Source: DASUZB01 sp036377075 (GTDB lineage Bacteria; Actinomycetota; CALGFH01). Taken from it: a stretch of DNA of 28,031 nucleotides. Positions within the stretch are counted from its first letter, which is position 1, and each line of letters opens with the position of its first letter. This document shows, in pieces, positions 1 to 8,002 of the stretch. Made by a program: the position numbers and the translations under genes. Where the stretch lies: assembly GCA_036377075.1 (NCBI GenBank), contig DASUZB010000061.1, positions 1 to 28,031 of the forward strand, in the 5' to 3' direction. The notes beneath the pieces are model-generated. The model was given only the letters and a program-made list of their open reading frames with translations, ran no database searches and was not told the origin of the DNA.

Positions 1-112
1 CGAGCAGCCGCGCGGTGGCCAGGCCGATCCCCGAGCCACCGCCGGTGACGAGCGCGACCAGACCCTCGAACGGGCGCCCGGCGCGCCCGTCTGCCGTCGC
101 CCGCGCCGGCAT
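1..112 (-). CDS. SDR-family oxidoreductase, N-terminal fragment (runs off the window)
   Basis: The minus strand starts with ATG at 112-110 and stays open to the window edge, giving about 37 residues. They contain VALVTGGGSGIGLATARLL, the TGxxxGIG nucleotide-binding motif at the start of the Rossmann fold of short-chain dehydrogenases/reductases. The ATG overlaps the stop of the upstream MalG-like permease by one base (TGATG), so it is the fourth gene of the sugar ABC operon and probably translationally coupled. SDR enzymes oxidise or reduce alcohols, polyols and sugars with NAD(P)(H). An SDR next to a CUT1 importer suggests oxidation of the imported sugar or polyol, but the substrate cannot be read from this fragment. 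The catalytic YxxxK lies outside the window. Confidence 0.85.
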   Translation of the reverse strand, partial: MPARATADGRAGRPFEGLVALVTGGGSGIGLATARLL

Positions 113-1140
113 CAGCCCTTGACCGCCCCGACCAGCAGGCCCCGCGAGATGACCCGTTCCAGCGCGACCGCCAGCGCGATCACCGGCACGATCATGATCT
201 GGATGAGCACCGACATGTACCACCACTGCGGGCCCCTGGTGGCGTTCTGGGCGGCGACCGTGATCGGCATCGTCTGGGCGTCAGCGCTCGAGAGGAACAG
301 CGCCAGGAGGTACTCGTTCCAGGCGAAGACGAACACGATCAGGAACGTCGCCACCAGGCCGGGGACCGAGAGCGGCAGGGTGATCGAGCGGAACACCCGG
401 AAGGTCGAGGCCCCGTCGACCACCGCCGCCTCCTCGAGCTCCCAGGGCAGCGTGTTGAAGTAGTCCCGCATCAGCCACACCACGATCGGGAGGTTGGTGG
501 CCGCGTACGTGATCACCAGCGCGAGCCGGGTGTCGAGCAGGTGCAGGTGCTGGAACAGCACGTAGATCGGGATGACCACCGCCACCGGCGGGAGGATCCG
601 CTGCGAGATCATCCAGAAGGCGATGTCCCGGTTGGACAGGGTGCGGCGGAAGCGGCGGCCGACGGCGGCGGCGAGCACGGCGAACGCGCCGGCGGCCGCG
701 GCCACGGCGGTCGGCGTCGGCGCGCCGAGCACCACCGCGACGGCGGCGGCGAGCACGCAGACGGCGAACAGCGCGATCACCCCGATACGGGGCCGGTAGG
801 GGAAGCGGATCAGCGCGTAGGCGGCGGCCGCGCCGAACACCAGCGCCACCGTCGAGCTGCCCACCGCCACGATCACCGTGTTCAGGTACGGCCGCAGCGT
901 GTCGCCGCGCAGGTCCACGAAGATGTAGCGCCAGGCGTCCAGCGACGGCTTGAAGTCGACGAACGGCAGGTACACGGGCCCCTTGTTGACCTGGATCGGC
1001 AGCTTGAACGAGGTGATCGCGAGCCAGTAGAGCGGGAACAGCACCACCAGCGTCCAGAACCCCAGGGTCAGGTAGGCGGCCAGCTTGCCCAGCGGCGGCA
1101 GGTCGGTGACCGAGCGGCGGCGCAACGGGTTCAGCACCAT
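112..1140 (-). CDS. Carbohydrate ABC transporter permease, MalG-like (CUT1)
   Basis: 342-residue inner-membrane permease of a binding-protein-dependent sugar importer. The cytoplasmic EAA loop that contacts the ATPase is clear (EEAAVVDGASTFRVFRSITLPLSVPG region, roughly residues 236-262). The protein opens with a helix at about 28-45 and a second at about 86-110, as in MalG homologues. It is longer than the usual 270-300 residues because an alanine/valine-rich hydrophobic stretch at about 119-160 is inserted before the conserved ILPPVAVVIPIY segment. That looks like an additional helix pair. The start follows a GGAGGAG ribosome site, and the gene lies 4 nt after the MalF-like gene. No ATPase gene is present in the operon, so the complex probably uses a shared MsiK/UgpC-type ATPase encoded elsewhere (inference). 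The sugar is not known. Confidence 0.92.
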   Translation of the reverse strand: MVLNPLRRRSVTDLPPLGKLAAYLTLGFWTLVVLFPLYWLAITSFKLPIQVNKGPVYLPFVDFKPSLDAWRYIFVDLRGDTLRPYLNTVIVAVGSSTVALVFGAAAAYALIRFPYRPRIGVIALFAVCVLAAAVAVVLGAPTPTAVAAAAGAFAVLAAAVGRRFRRTLSNRDIAFWMISQRILPPVAVVIPIYVLFQHLHLLDTRLALVITYAATNLPIVVWLMRDYFNTLPWELEEAAVVDGASTFRVFRSITLPLSVPGLVATFLIVFVFAWNEYLLALFLSSADAQTMPITVAAQNATRGPQWWYMSVLIQIMIVPVIALAVALERVISRGLLVGAVKG

Positions 1141-1144
1141 CGGC

Positions 1145-2299
1145 TCACTCCTCCGCCAGGCGCCGCCGCACCAGGTTGACGTACGACAGCGCCACCACGG
1201 TCACGATGAACAGCAGCGAGTAGGCGACGGCGGCGGACTGGCCCAGGTCGAGCGTGCGCCAGCGGACGTAGGCGTGCAGGCTCAGCGACTCGGTCGCGGT
1301 CCCGGGACCGCCGTTGGTGAGGATGTTGGGCAGGTCGATGATCTTGAAGGCCTCGATCAGCCGGATCAGGATCACCGTGGTGGCCACCGGCAGGATCGCC
1401 GGCAGCGAGACGTGGCGGAACGCCTGCCAGCGGTTGGCGCCGTCGACCATGGCCGCCTCGACGACGTCCACGTCCTGCCCCTCGAGCGCGGCCAGCAGGA
1501 TGATGAACATGAACGGCGTCCACTGCCAGACGTCGCCCACCATCACCGCGATGCGCGCGCCCCACGGGCTGTTGACCCAGGAGAAGTCGCTCAGCCCGAC
1601 GGCCGCCCAGAGCGGCTGCAGCGGCCCCTTCCCGGTGTCGGTCAGCATGCGGAACATGTAGGCGACGCCGACCGGCGTGATCATCATCGGCAGCAGGAAC
1701 ACGACGCGGAAGAAGCGCTGGCCGGGGAGCCGCTGGGTGAGCAGGTAGGCGAGCCCGAGCCCGAGGGTGAACTGGAGCGCGACCCCGACCAGGACGTAGA
1801 CCACCGTCACCACCGCGGTGCCCGGGCGTCCGCCGTGCGCCAGCAGCGTGTGGGTGAGCAGCCAGGCGGCGCCCGCCGCCAGCAGCGCGCCGAGCAGGCG
1901 CGCCACCATCCCGGGCAGCGAGGTCCCCGCCCGCCAGGCCCGCACCAGCCCCCACGCCAGCAGCGCCACGGCGGCGGCGAACCCCAGCCAGCCGAGCGGC
2001 GTCAGGGGACGCGCCACCCCGAGGAAGTGGCTCTGCTCGCCCCCGGTGTACAGCTCGCGGAAGTTGTCGAGCCCGATGAAGCGGAACTCGAAGCCGCCGC
2101 GCCGCAGCCGCAGGCGCGACAGGCTGATGTAGAGGGAGGCGAGCAGCGGGAAGACCGAGACGAACAGGATCGTGAGCAGCGCCGGCCAGATGAAGGCGGC
2201 CCGGACCGCGAAGCCCGCCCCGAGGGCCGAGCGCGTGCCCGTCCGGTCCACCAGGACCGGACGGGACGCGCGACGGCCCCGGGCCAACCTCACGTCCAT
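1145..2299 (-). CDS. Sugar ABC transporter permease, MalF-like (CUT1)
   Basis: 384-residue partner of the MalG-like permease. The EAA motif reads VEAAMVDGANRWQAFRHVSLPAILP. The first helix is at about residues 35-60, followed by the LDNFRELY segment typical of CUT1 MalF homologues. Typical relatives have 290-320 residues. The extra length lies at about 100-155, where two hydrophobic segments (about 102-120 and 134-153) separated by a short basic loop are inserted before the conserved ALQFTLGLGLAYLL helix. The ATG is 4 nt after the stop of the binding protein, so translation is probably coupled. Together with the MalG-like subunit it should form the transmembrane pore. Family assignment is strong; substrate is unknown. 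Confidence 0.92.
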   Translation of the reverse strand: MDVRLARGRRASRPVLVDRTGTRSALGAGFAVRAAFIWPALLTILFVSVFPLLASLYISLSRLRLRRGGFEFRFIGLDNFRELYTGGEQSHFLGVARPLTPLGWLGFAAAVALLAWGLVRAWRAGTSLPGMVARLLGALLAAGAAWLLTHTLLAHGGRPGTAVVTVVYVLVGVALQFTLGLGLAYLLTQRLPGQRFFRVVFLLPMMITPVGVAYMFRMLTDTGKGPLQPLWAAVGLSDFSWVNSPWGARIAVMVGDVWQWTPFMFIILLAALEGQDVDVVEAAMVDGANRWQAFRHVSLPAILPVATTVILIRLIEAFKIIDLPNILTNGGPGTATESLSLHAYVRWRTLDLGQSAAVAYSLLFIVTVVALSYVNLVRRRLAEE

Positions 2300-2303
2300 G
2301 GCC

Positions 2304-3818
2304 CTACCGCTGGATGTTCAGGCTCGCCGCGTACGCCTGCTTCTGCTGGTCGAGTCCCTCGTCGTTGGTGATCTTCTGCCAGCCTTCCTCGATCCGCTTC
2401 ATGGCGTCGTCGCGGCCGATCTCGCCGGCGAGGAACTGCGCCACCGCCGTGTCGAGCACCGTGCCCTCGTACTGGGCGGACTTGGGGACGCGCAGGTCGA
2501 GGATCATGTTGGGGCTCTTGAGGCTGTCGCGGATGGCGCCGAGGTAGTTCTCGGCGGCGTCCTTGCTCATCCCGGCCTTCACCCACAGGTCGACGTTCTC
2601 GAACTGCGAGGTGCGGTAGGGGTTGAAGCCGGTCTTGCCGAGCGTGACGTCGACGTTGGACTGCTCCGGCGCGCTCATGTAGGAGAGGAAGTCGTAGGCG
2701 GCGTCCTTCACCTTCTTGTCCGCCGAGGCGTTGATCGCGCCCGACCAGCCGCCGAAGGCGGCGAACGGCGCGTGGTTGACCCCGTCGATCGCGTGCGGGC
2801 AGGTGTGCGAGTCGCAGTCGACCAGCTTGCCGCTCGCCCGGTCGAGCACCCGCTTGGACCCGGGCATGATCACCGCGCCGACCTTGTCCTCGACGGTCGA
2901 GGTCTTCTTGTCGATGGCGAGGGTGCCGATGTCGCCCCAGTCGGCCGAGAGGGCGCAGCGGCCCGAGGTGAACAGCCCGCGCGTGTCACCCACGTCGAGG
3001 TTCAGCTCGTCCTTCGGCGCGTACTGCGTGGTCTTCTTGTAGACGTCCAGCGCCGCCGCGAACGCCTCGTTGTTGACCAGCGGCTTCAACGTGTCGGCGT
3101 CGAAGAACGAGCCCTGGCTGGTCCCCTGCGACTGCAGGTAGCCGCCGGCCACCGACCAGGCCATCCAGTACGACTGGGCGGAGCGCTTCTTGGCGATGCA
3201 GGAGCCGTAGTCGGGCTTGCCGTCGCCGTTGAGGTCCTTGCCGTTGTACCGCTGCGCGATCGACAGGTAGTCGTCCCAGGTCGCCGGCGGCTTCAGCCCG
3301 TCCTTCTTCAGCAGGTCGCTGCGGTAGTAGACCATCTGGAAGTCGCCGTCCAGCGGGACGGTGTAGGTGCGCCCCTTGAAGGAGGCGCTGAAGTCGCTGA
3401 AGAAGGGGGCGATGTCGTCCCACTTCAGCGCCTGGTCGCCCTTGACGCGGTCGGTGAGGTCCTCCAGGTAGCCGGGCGGGACGAAGTCGCCCATCCACTG
3501 GGGGTCGAAGACGAACGCGTCGTAGCTGTTGGTCCCGGTCGCGAGGTCGGCGAGGATCTTGTCGTAGAGGTCGCTGAACGGGACCGTGACCACCTTGATG
3601 TTCGCGCCGGTCTTGCGTGCGAAGTCGGGAGCGCGCCGTTGCAGCGGCTCGGCGATCTGCGGCCCGGTGAACGTCAGGACGGTGACCGAGACGCCGTTGT
3701 GCGTCTTGCCACCCTCGGCCTGCGAGGACTTCGACTTCCCGCCGCCGCCGCAGGCGACGACCAACAGCGACACGCCGGCGAGGCACGCGGCCCACCGGCG
3801 CAGCGGACGCCTGGTCAT
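2304..3818 (-). CDS. Extracellular sugar-binding lipoprotein of a CUT1 ABC importer
   Basis: First gene of the minus-strand sugar operon, 504 residues from the ATG at 3818. This start is chosen over upstream in-frame codons because it follows a strong AGGAGG site and opens a lipoprotein signal peptide: basic MTRRPLRR, a hydrophobic core, then LVVAC with the lipidated cysteine at residue 23. A Gly/Ser/Lys linker and a long periplasmic-binding fold follow, with typical segments such as RSDLLKKDG, TWDDYLSIAQRY, GRCALSADWGD and AAFGGWSGAINASADKK. The mature protein is expected to be anchored on the outside of the membrane and to deliver a carbohydrate to the two downstream permeases. It is longer than most CUT1 binding proteins (about 400-450). 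The DLNGDGKPDYG segment resembles a calcium-binding loop. Confidence 0.92.
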   Translation of the reverse strand: MTRRPLRRWAACLAGVSLLVVACGGGGKSKSSQAEGGKTHNGVSVTVLTFTGPQIAEPLQRRAPDFARKTGANIKVVTVPFSDLYDKILADLATGTNSYDAFVFDPQWMGDFVPPGYLEDLTDRVKGDQALKWDDIAPFFSDFSASFKGRTYTVPLDGDFQMVYYRSDLLKKDGLKPPATWDDYLSIAQRYNGKDLNGDGKPDYGSCIAKKRSAQSYWMAWSVAGGYLQSQGTSQGSFFDADTLKPLVNNEAFAAALDVYKKTTQYAPKDELNLDVGDTRGLFTSGRCALSADWGDIGTLAIDKKTSTVEDKVGAVIMPGSKRVLDRASGKLVDCDSHTCPHAIDGVNHAPFAAFGGWSGAINASADKKVKDAAYDFLSYMSAPEQSNVDVTLGKTGFNPYRTSQFENVDLWVKAGMSKDAAENYLGAIRDSLKSPNMILDLRVPKSAQYEGTVLDTAVAQFLAGEIGRDDAMKRIEEGWQKITNDEGLDQQKQAYAASLNIQR

Positions 3819-3914
3819 GCTGTCCTCCTCTCGCGCCGCGTCCTGGTGGGGCTGGTTGACTGCAGCAAGCCAGCCCCGGCCGGGATCGCGGGCACGCCCC
3901 ACCGTTCGATCGCG

Positions 3915-4029
3915 AAAGATCGGATGACTTACTCTGCCACGCTCGATCAGGCCGACGCAAGAGGCGAAATAGGCCGAAATGGCTCGTGATCGGAAGTTCC
4001 CTCGGATCAAAAGATCGGATCTTTATAGG
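3915..4029. promoter_or_regulatory. Divergent control region with GATC-centred repeats (putative operators)
   Basis: The 236 bp between the sugar-operon and ppc starts is less GC-rich than the surrounding genes. AAAGATCGGAT occurs twice, at 3915-3925 and 4010-4020. The second copy lies in a 15-bp dyad, AAAGATC-G-GATCTTT (4010-4024), directly followed by a TATAGG -10-like hexamer (4024-4029) facing ppc. The first copy is a less perfect dyad and sits just downstream of a weak -10-like element (minus strand, about 3931-3936) facing the binding-protein gene. The repeats and dyad are read directly. Their role as binding sites for one regulator acting on both promoters is inferred. Confidence 0.45.
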
Positions 4030-4054
4030 CCCTCGTGGAGGCTACGATGCGGCC

Positions 4055-6850
4055 ATGGGAGCCATGGACGGGGCCACGGGCCGGCGGGAGCAGGGCGCCG
4101 GGATGCCGGCGCCGCTGCGGCGCGACGTACGCCTGCTCGGCGGCCTGCTCGGCCAGGTGCTGGAGGAGGCCGGCGGGCCGGAGCTGCTGGCCGACGTCGA
4201 GCGGCTGCGCCGCGCCACCATCGCGCTGCGCGAGGCGCGCCAGCCGGAGCACGACCGGCGCCGCCGCGAGGTGGTCGAGCTGGTCGGCGGGTTCGACCTC
4301 GACCGGGCCGAGGCGGTCGCCCGCGCCTTCACCGTCTACCTGCAACTGGTCAACCTCGCCGAGGAACGGCACCGGGTGCGGATCCTGCGCGAGCGCGGCC
4401 GCGGCGAGGGGCCGGTGAAGGACTCCCTGGCGGCCGCGGTGGCCGTGGCGCGCGAGGAGGAGGGGGAGCCCGGGCTGGCGAGGCTGCTCGGCCGGCTCGA
4501 GGTCAACCCGGTGCTCACCGCCCACCCGACCGAGGCGCGGCGCCGGGCGGTGGTCGACGCGCTGCGGCGCGTCGGCGAGCAGGTCGACCGGCTCGACGAC
4601 CCGCGCCTCTCCACCTCCGAGGAGGCCGACGTGCGGCGCCGGCTGCTGGAAGAGATCAGCATCCTGTGGCGCACCGCGCAGCTCCGTAGCGAGCGGCCCG
4701 GCCCGCTCGACGAGGTGCGCTCGGTGATGTCGGTATTCGACGAGTCGCTGTTCCGGCTGGTGCCCAGCGTGTACCGGGAGCTCGACCAGGCACTGGCCGG
4801 CGGCACCACCGGTACGGGCCCACCCGCCTTCGGCGCCTGGCTGCGCTGGGGGAGCTGGGTCGGCGGCGACCGCGACGGCAACCCGACGGTGACCGCCGGG
4901 GTGACCAGGGCCACCCTCGCGATCCACGCCGACCACCTGCTGCGCGGCCTGGAGGCCGCCACCCGCAGGATCGGCCGTTCGCTCACCGCCAGTGCCGCGA
5001 CCACGCCGCCGTCGCCGGCGCTGAGCGCCTCGCTGGGCGCGGACGCGGCCGACCTCCCCGCCGCCGTCGCCGCCATCCGCAAGCGCTCGCCCGGCGAGCC
5101 GCACCGGCAGAAGCTCCTGCTCGCCGCCGAGCGGCTGGCGGCCACCCGGGCCGTCCTGGTCCCCTCCACGCACTGGCCCGCAGCAGCGAGCCAGCCCAGG
5201 GGGAGCGGCGAAGGCCAGGACGCGGCCAGCGCCTACCCGGGCCCGGACGCCTACCTCGCCGACCTCCGGCTGGTGCAGGCCTCGCTGGTCGCCGCGGGCG
5301 CGCCCAGGCTCGCCTACGGGGAGCTGCAGCACCTCGTCTGGCAGGCCGAGACGTTCGGCTTCCACCTCGCGTCGCTGGAAGTGCGCCAGCACGCCTCGGT
5401 CCACGCGCTGGCCGTGCGCGAGCTGACCGGCGAGGACACGACCGGCCCCGCCTCGCTGGACCGGCTGGCGACCGAGGGCTGGCCCGCCGGCACCGACCCG
5501 GACGCCTGCTCCGAGCAGACCCGCGAGGCGCTCGCGACCCTGCGGGTCATGGCCGAGCTGCAGGAGCGCCACGGCCCCGCGGCCTGCCGCCGCTACGTGG
5601 TCAGCTTCACCCGCTCGGCCGCCGACCTGGCCGCCGTGCGGGCGCTCGGCCGCCTGGCCGTGCCCGACGGCTCGCTGGCGCTCGAGGTGGTGCCGCTGTT
5701 CGAGTCCCGCGCCGACCTGCAGGCCGCCACCACCGTGCTCGACGAGTACCTGGCCCTGCCGGGTGTGGCGGCCGAGCTGGACGGGCGCGGGCGGCGCCTC
5801 GAGGTGATGCTCGGCTACTCGGACTCGGCCAAGGACGCCGGCTTCCTCGCCGCCAACCTGGCCCTGTACCGGGCCCAGGGCGAGCTGGCCGCGTGGGCCA
5901 GGGACCACCACGTCGAGCTGGTGCTGTTCCACGGGCGCGGCGGGGCGCTCGGCCGCGGCGGCGGCCCGGCCAACCGGGCCGTCCGCGGCCAGGCACCGGG
6001 CTCGGTGGCGGGCCGCTTCAAGGTGACCGACCAGGGCGAGGTGATCTTCGCCCGCTACGGCAACCCCGCCATCGGCCTGCGCCACCTCGAGCAGGTGACC
6101 AACGCCGTGCTGCTGGCCTCGACGCCGGCCGCCGAGGCGGCGCTGCGGCGCGCCGGGGAGCGCTTCGCCGCCGCGGCCGAGCGCATGGCAGCCGCGTCGG
6201 AGCGCGCCTACCGGGCGCTGGTCGCCCAGCCCGGCTTCGCCGACTTCTTCGCCCGGGTGACCCCGATCGACGAGATCAGCCGGCTGCCGCTCGGCTCCCG
6301 GCCCGCCAGGCGCGACGCCGCCGGGGCCGGCGCCATGGACCTCGCCGCGCTGCGCGCCATCCCCTGGGTGTTCGCCTGGGGCCAGACGCGCTGCAACCTG
6401 CCCGGCTGGTACGGGCTCGGCAGCGGCCTCGAGGCCGTGGCCGGGCAGCCCGACGGGCTGGAGCTGCTGCGCGCGATGCACACCGAGTGGCCGTTCTTCG
6501 CCTCGCTGCTGGAGAACGCGGAGATGAGCCTCGCCAAGGCGGACCCGATGATCGCCGAGCTGTACCTCGACCTCGGCGGGCGGCCGGAGCTGAAGGCGAT
6601 GATCGCCGAGGAGTACCGCCGCACCCGGGCGCTGGTCCTCGCCGTCGGCGGCGGGACCCACCTGCTCGACCGGCGCCCGATCCTGCGCCGCGCGGTCGTC
6701 CTGCGCAACCCCTACGTGGACGCGCTCTCCTTCCTCCAGGTCCGCGCGCTCGCCACGCTGCGGTCCGGCGGCCCCGACACCCGCCGCATGGCCGAGCTGG
6801 TCCTGCTCACCGCCGGCGGCGTCGCCGCCGGCCTGCAGAACACCGGCTGA
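4055..6850 (+). CDS. ppc: Phosphoenolpyruvate carboxylase
   Basis: Carboxylates PEP with bicarbonate to oxaloacetate, refilling the TCA cycle; a cytosolic homotetramer in known cases. 931 residues from this ATG, normal for the family. Diagnostic motifs appear in order: VLTAHPTEA with the catalytic His near residue 160, GGDRDGNP near 270, GYSDSAKDAG near 588, the glycine loop FHGRGGALGRGGGP near 625, QGEVI near 660, IPWVFAWGQTR near 768, and the C-terminal LQNTG that family members end with. Start choice is uncertain: GGAGG at 4037-4041 is 13 nt from this ATG, and ATGs at 4064 and 4103 are alternatives. Homology proper begins with PLRRDVRLLGGLLG just after 4103. The gene is divergent from the sugar transporter and followed by an independent operon. 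Confidence 0.97.
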   Translation: MGAMDGATGRREQGAGMPAPLRRDVRLLGGLLGQVLEEAGGPELLADVERLRRATIALREARQPEHDRRRREVVELVGGFDLDRAEAVARAFTVYLQLVNLAEERHRVRILRERGRGEGPVKDSLAAAVAVAREEEGEPGLARLLGRLEVNPVLTAHPTEARRRAVVDALRRVGEQVDRLDDPRLSTSEEADVRRRLLEEISILWRTAQLRSERPGPLDEVRSVMSVFDESLFRLVPSVYRELDQALAGGTTGTGPPAFGAWLRWGSWVGGDRDGNPTVTAGVTRATLAIHADHLLRGLEAATRRIGRSLTASAATTPPSPALSASLGADAADLPAAVAAIRKRSPGEPHRQKLLLAAERLAATRAVLVPSTHWPAAASQPRGSGEGQDAASAYPGPDAYLADLRLVQASLVAAGAPRLAYGELQHLVWQAETFGFHLASLEVRQHASVHALAVRELTGEDTTGPASLDRLATEGWPAGTDPDACSEQTREALATLRVMAELQERHGPAACRRYVVSFTRSAADLAAVRALGRLAVPDGSLALEVVPLFESRADLQAATTVLDEYLALPGVAAELDGRGRRLEVMLGYSDSAKDAGFLAANLALYRAQGELAAWARDHHVELVLFHGRGGALGRGGGPANRAVRGQAPGSVAGRFKVTDQGEVIFARYGNPAIGLRHLEQVTNAVLLASTPAAEAALRRAGERFAAAAERMAAASERAYRALVAQPGFADFFARVTPIDEISRLPLGSRPARRDAAGAGAMDLAALRAIPWVFAWGQTRCNLPGWYGLGSGLEAVAGQPDGLELLRAMHTEWPFFASLLENAEMSLAKADPMIAELYLDLGGRPELKAMIAEEYRRTRALVLAVGGGTHLLDRRPILRRAVVLRNPYVDALSFLQVRALATLRSGGPDTRRMAELVLLTAGGVAAGLQNTG

Positions 6851-6851
6851 T

Positions 6852-6882
6852 CGAACGGGTTCACCGGCTTGACACCCGTTCG
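6852..6882. promoter_or_regulatory. Inverted repeat overlapping the sugar-operon -35 region
   Basis: CGAACGGGT (6852-6860) is repeated as ACCCGTTCG (6874-6882), perfect 9-bp arms with a 13-bp spacer. The right arm begins at the last base of TTGACA (6869-6874). A repressor bound here would cover the -35 element of the isomerase/kinase operon. The transcript could also form a hairpin just after the ppc stop and help terminate that gene, although no T-run follows. The operator role is inferred from position and symmetry. Confidence 0.45.
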
Positions 6883-6899
6883 CCGCGCGGTCATAGCTT
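6869..6899 (+). promoter_or_regulatory. Putative promoter for a leaderless sugar-operon transcript
   Basis: A consensus -35 TTGACA lies at 6869-6874. Downstream are CATAGC (6892-6897, 17-bp spacer) and an overlapping TAGCTT (6894-6899, 19-bp spacer) of the TAnnnT type common in actinobacterial -10 boxes. With the latter, transcription would begin at or within a base or two of the ATG at 6905. No Shine-Dalgarno sequence precedes that ATG, which fits a leaderless mRNA. The spacing choice is uncertain. Confidence 0.5.
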
Positions 6900-6904
6900 G
6901 CGCC

Positions 6905-8002
6905 ATGAAGCCGATCCGGCTCGCCGCCAACCAGGTCCCGCGCTTCTACCGGGGCGGAGCGGCGATTGCGGAGCTGCGCGGCACCAGGGTGGCGGGGGAG
7001 TTCCTGCCCGAGGACTGGGTCGGCTCCACCACCGCCACCTACGGATTCGACGCCGCCGGCCTCACCGTGCTCGACGACGGGCGCACCCTGCGGGCGGCGG
7101 TCGAGGCCGACCCCGAGGCGTTCCTCGGCCCGCGCCACGTGGACGCCTACGGCGCCGACCCGGCGCTGCTGGTCAAGCTGCTCGACGCCGGCGAGCGCCT
7201 GCCGGTCCACTGCCACCCCGGCCGCGGGTTCGCCAGCCGGCACCTCGGCTGCCGCAACGGCAAGACCGAGGCCTGGGTGGTGGTCGGCACCGACGGCACC
7301 TCACCCAGGGTGCACCTCGGCTTCCGCGACGACGCCGACCCGGAGTGGCTCGCCGGCGTGGTCGCCGCGCAGCGGGCCGGGCCGCTGCTGGCGAGCCTCA
7401 ACGCGCTGCCGGTGGCGGCGGGGGACACCGTGCTGGTGCCCGCCGGGGTGCCGCACGCGATCGGCGCGGGCGTGTTCCTGGTCGAGCTGCAGGAGCCCAC
7501 GGACTTCTCGGTGCTGCTGGAGTGGGACGGCTTCGCCGTCGACGGCGGCCGCGACGGCCACCTCGGGCTCGGCTTCGAGCTCGCCCTGCAGTGCGTCGAC
7601 CGGTCGGGGCGCGGCGCCGACGAGCTGGCGCGCCTGCGCGGCGGCCGTGGCCAGGTCCGGCCCGGGGTCGAGCGGCTCTTCCCCGACGAGGCCGACCCGT
7701 TCTTCCGCGCCGAGCGGCTCCGGCCCGACCCGGTGGCGGGTCTGGACCCCGCCTTCTCGATCCTGGTCGTCACCTACGGGTCGGGACGGGTCGAGACGGA
7801 GGCGGGCGCGCTCGACCTCGGCCGCGGCGACACCGTGCTGCTGCCGTTCGCGGCCGGGGACGGCGAGGTCAGCGGCGGGCTCGAGGCGGTCCGCTGCCTG
7901 CCGCCGGCGCCGGAGGCCGCGCCATGGAGCGCCGGGGCTCACGCGCTTCAGCCAAGCAGCACAGAAGGTCCTGGCACGACCGAGCGGCGGGAGGGCCGGT
8001 GA
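6905..8002 (+). CDS. Class I mannose-6-phosphate isomerase (ManA-type)
   Basis: 365-residue cupin-type metalloenzyme. The N-terminal segment is typical (KPIRLAANQVPRFYRGG, then EDWVGSTTATYG). The metal-site region reads LPVHCHPGRG followed by NGKTEAW, where the family commonly has QxHP and GKTE(M/A)W. A second metal histidine is expected in VPAGVPHAIG. The enzyme interconverts mannose-6-phosphate and fructose-6-phosphate, leading imported sugar into glycolysis. The ATG at 6905 has no ribosome site but fits the promoter placed immediately upstream. The last 4 nt overlap the kinase start (GTGA). Because its neighbours are an FGGY kinase and a CUT2 transporter, its true substrate may be the phosphorylated form of the imported sugar rather than mannose-6-phosphate. 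Confidence 0.88.
   Translation: MKPIRLAANQVPRFYRGGAAIAELRGTRVAGEFLPEDWVGSTTATYGFDAAGLTVLDDGRTLRAAVEADPEAFLGPRHVDAYGADPALLVKLLDAGERLPVHCHPGRGFASRHLGCRNGKTEAWVVVGTDGTSPRVHLGFRDDADPEWLAGVVAAQRAGPLLASLNALPVAAGDTVLVPAGVPHAIGAGVFLVELQEPTDFSVLLEWDGFAVDGGRDGHLGLGFELALQCVDRSGRGADELARLRGGRGQVRPGVERLFPDEADPFFRAERLRPDPVAGLDPAFSILVVTYGSGRVETEAGALDLGRGDTVLLPFAAGDGEVSGGLEAVRCLPPAPEAAPWSAGAHALQPSSTEGPGTTERREGR

Noticed and set aside
4007..7243. Open minus-strand frame of over 1,000 codons opposite ppc and the isomerase
   Set aside because: It is antisense to a ppc gene with every family motif. Its product is low-complexity Gly/Ala/Arg/Gln with no domain. Long antisense frames are expected at this GC content.
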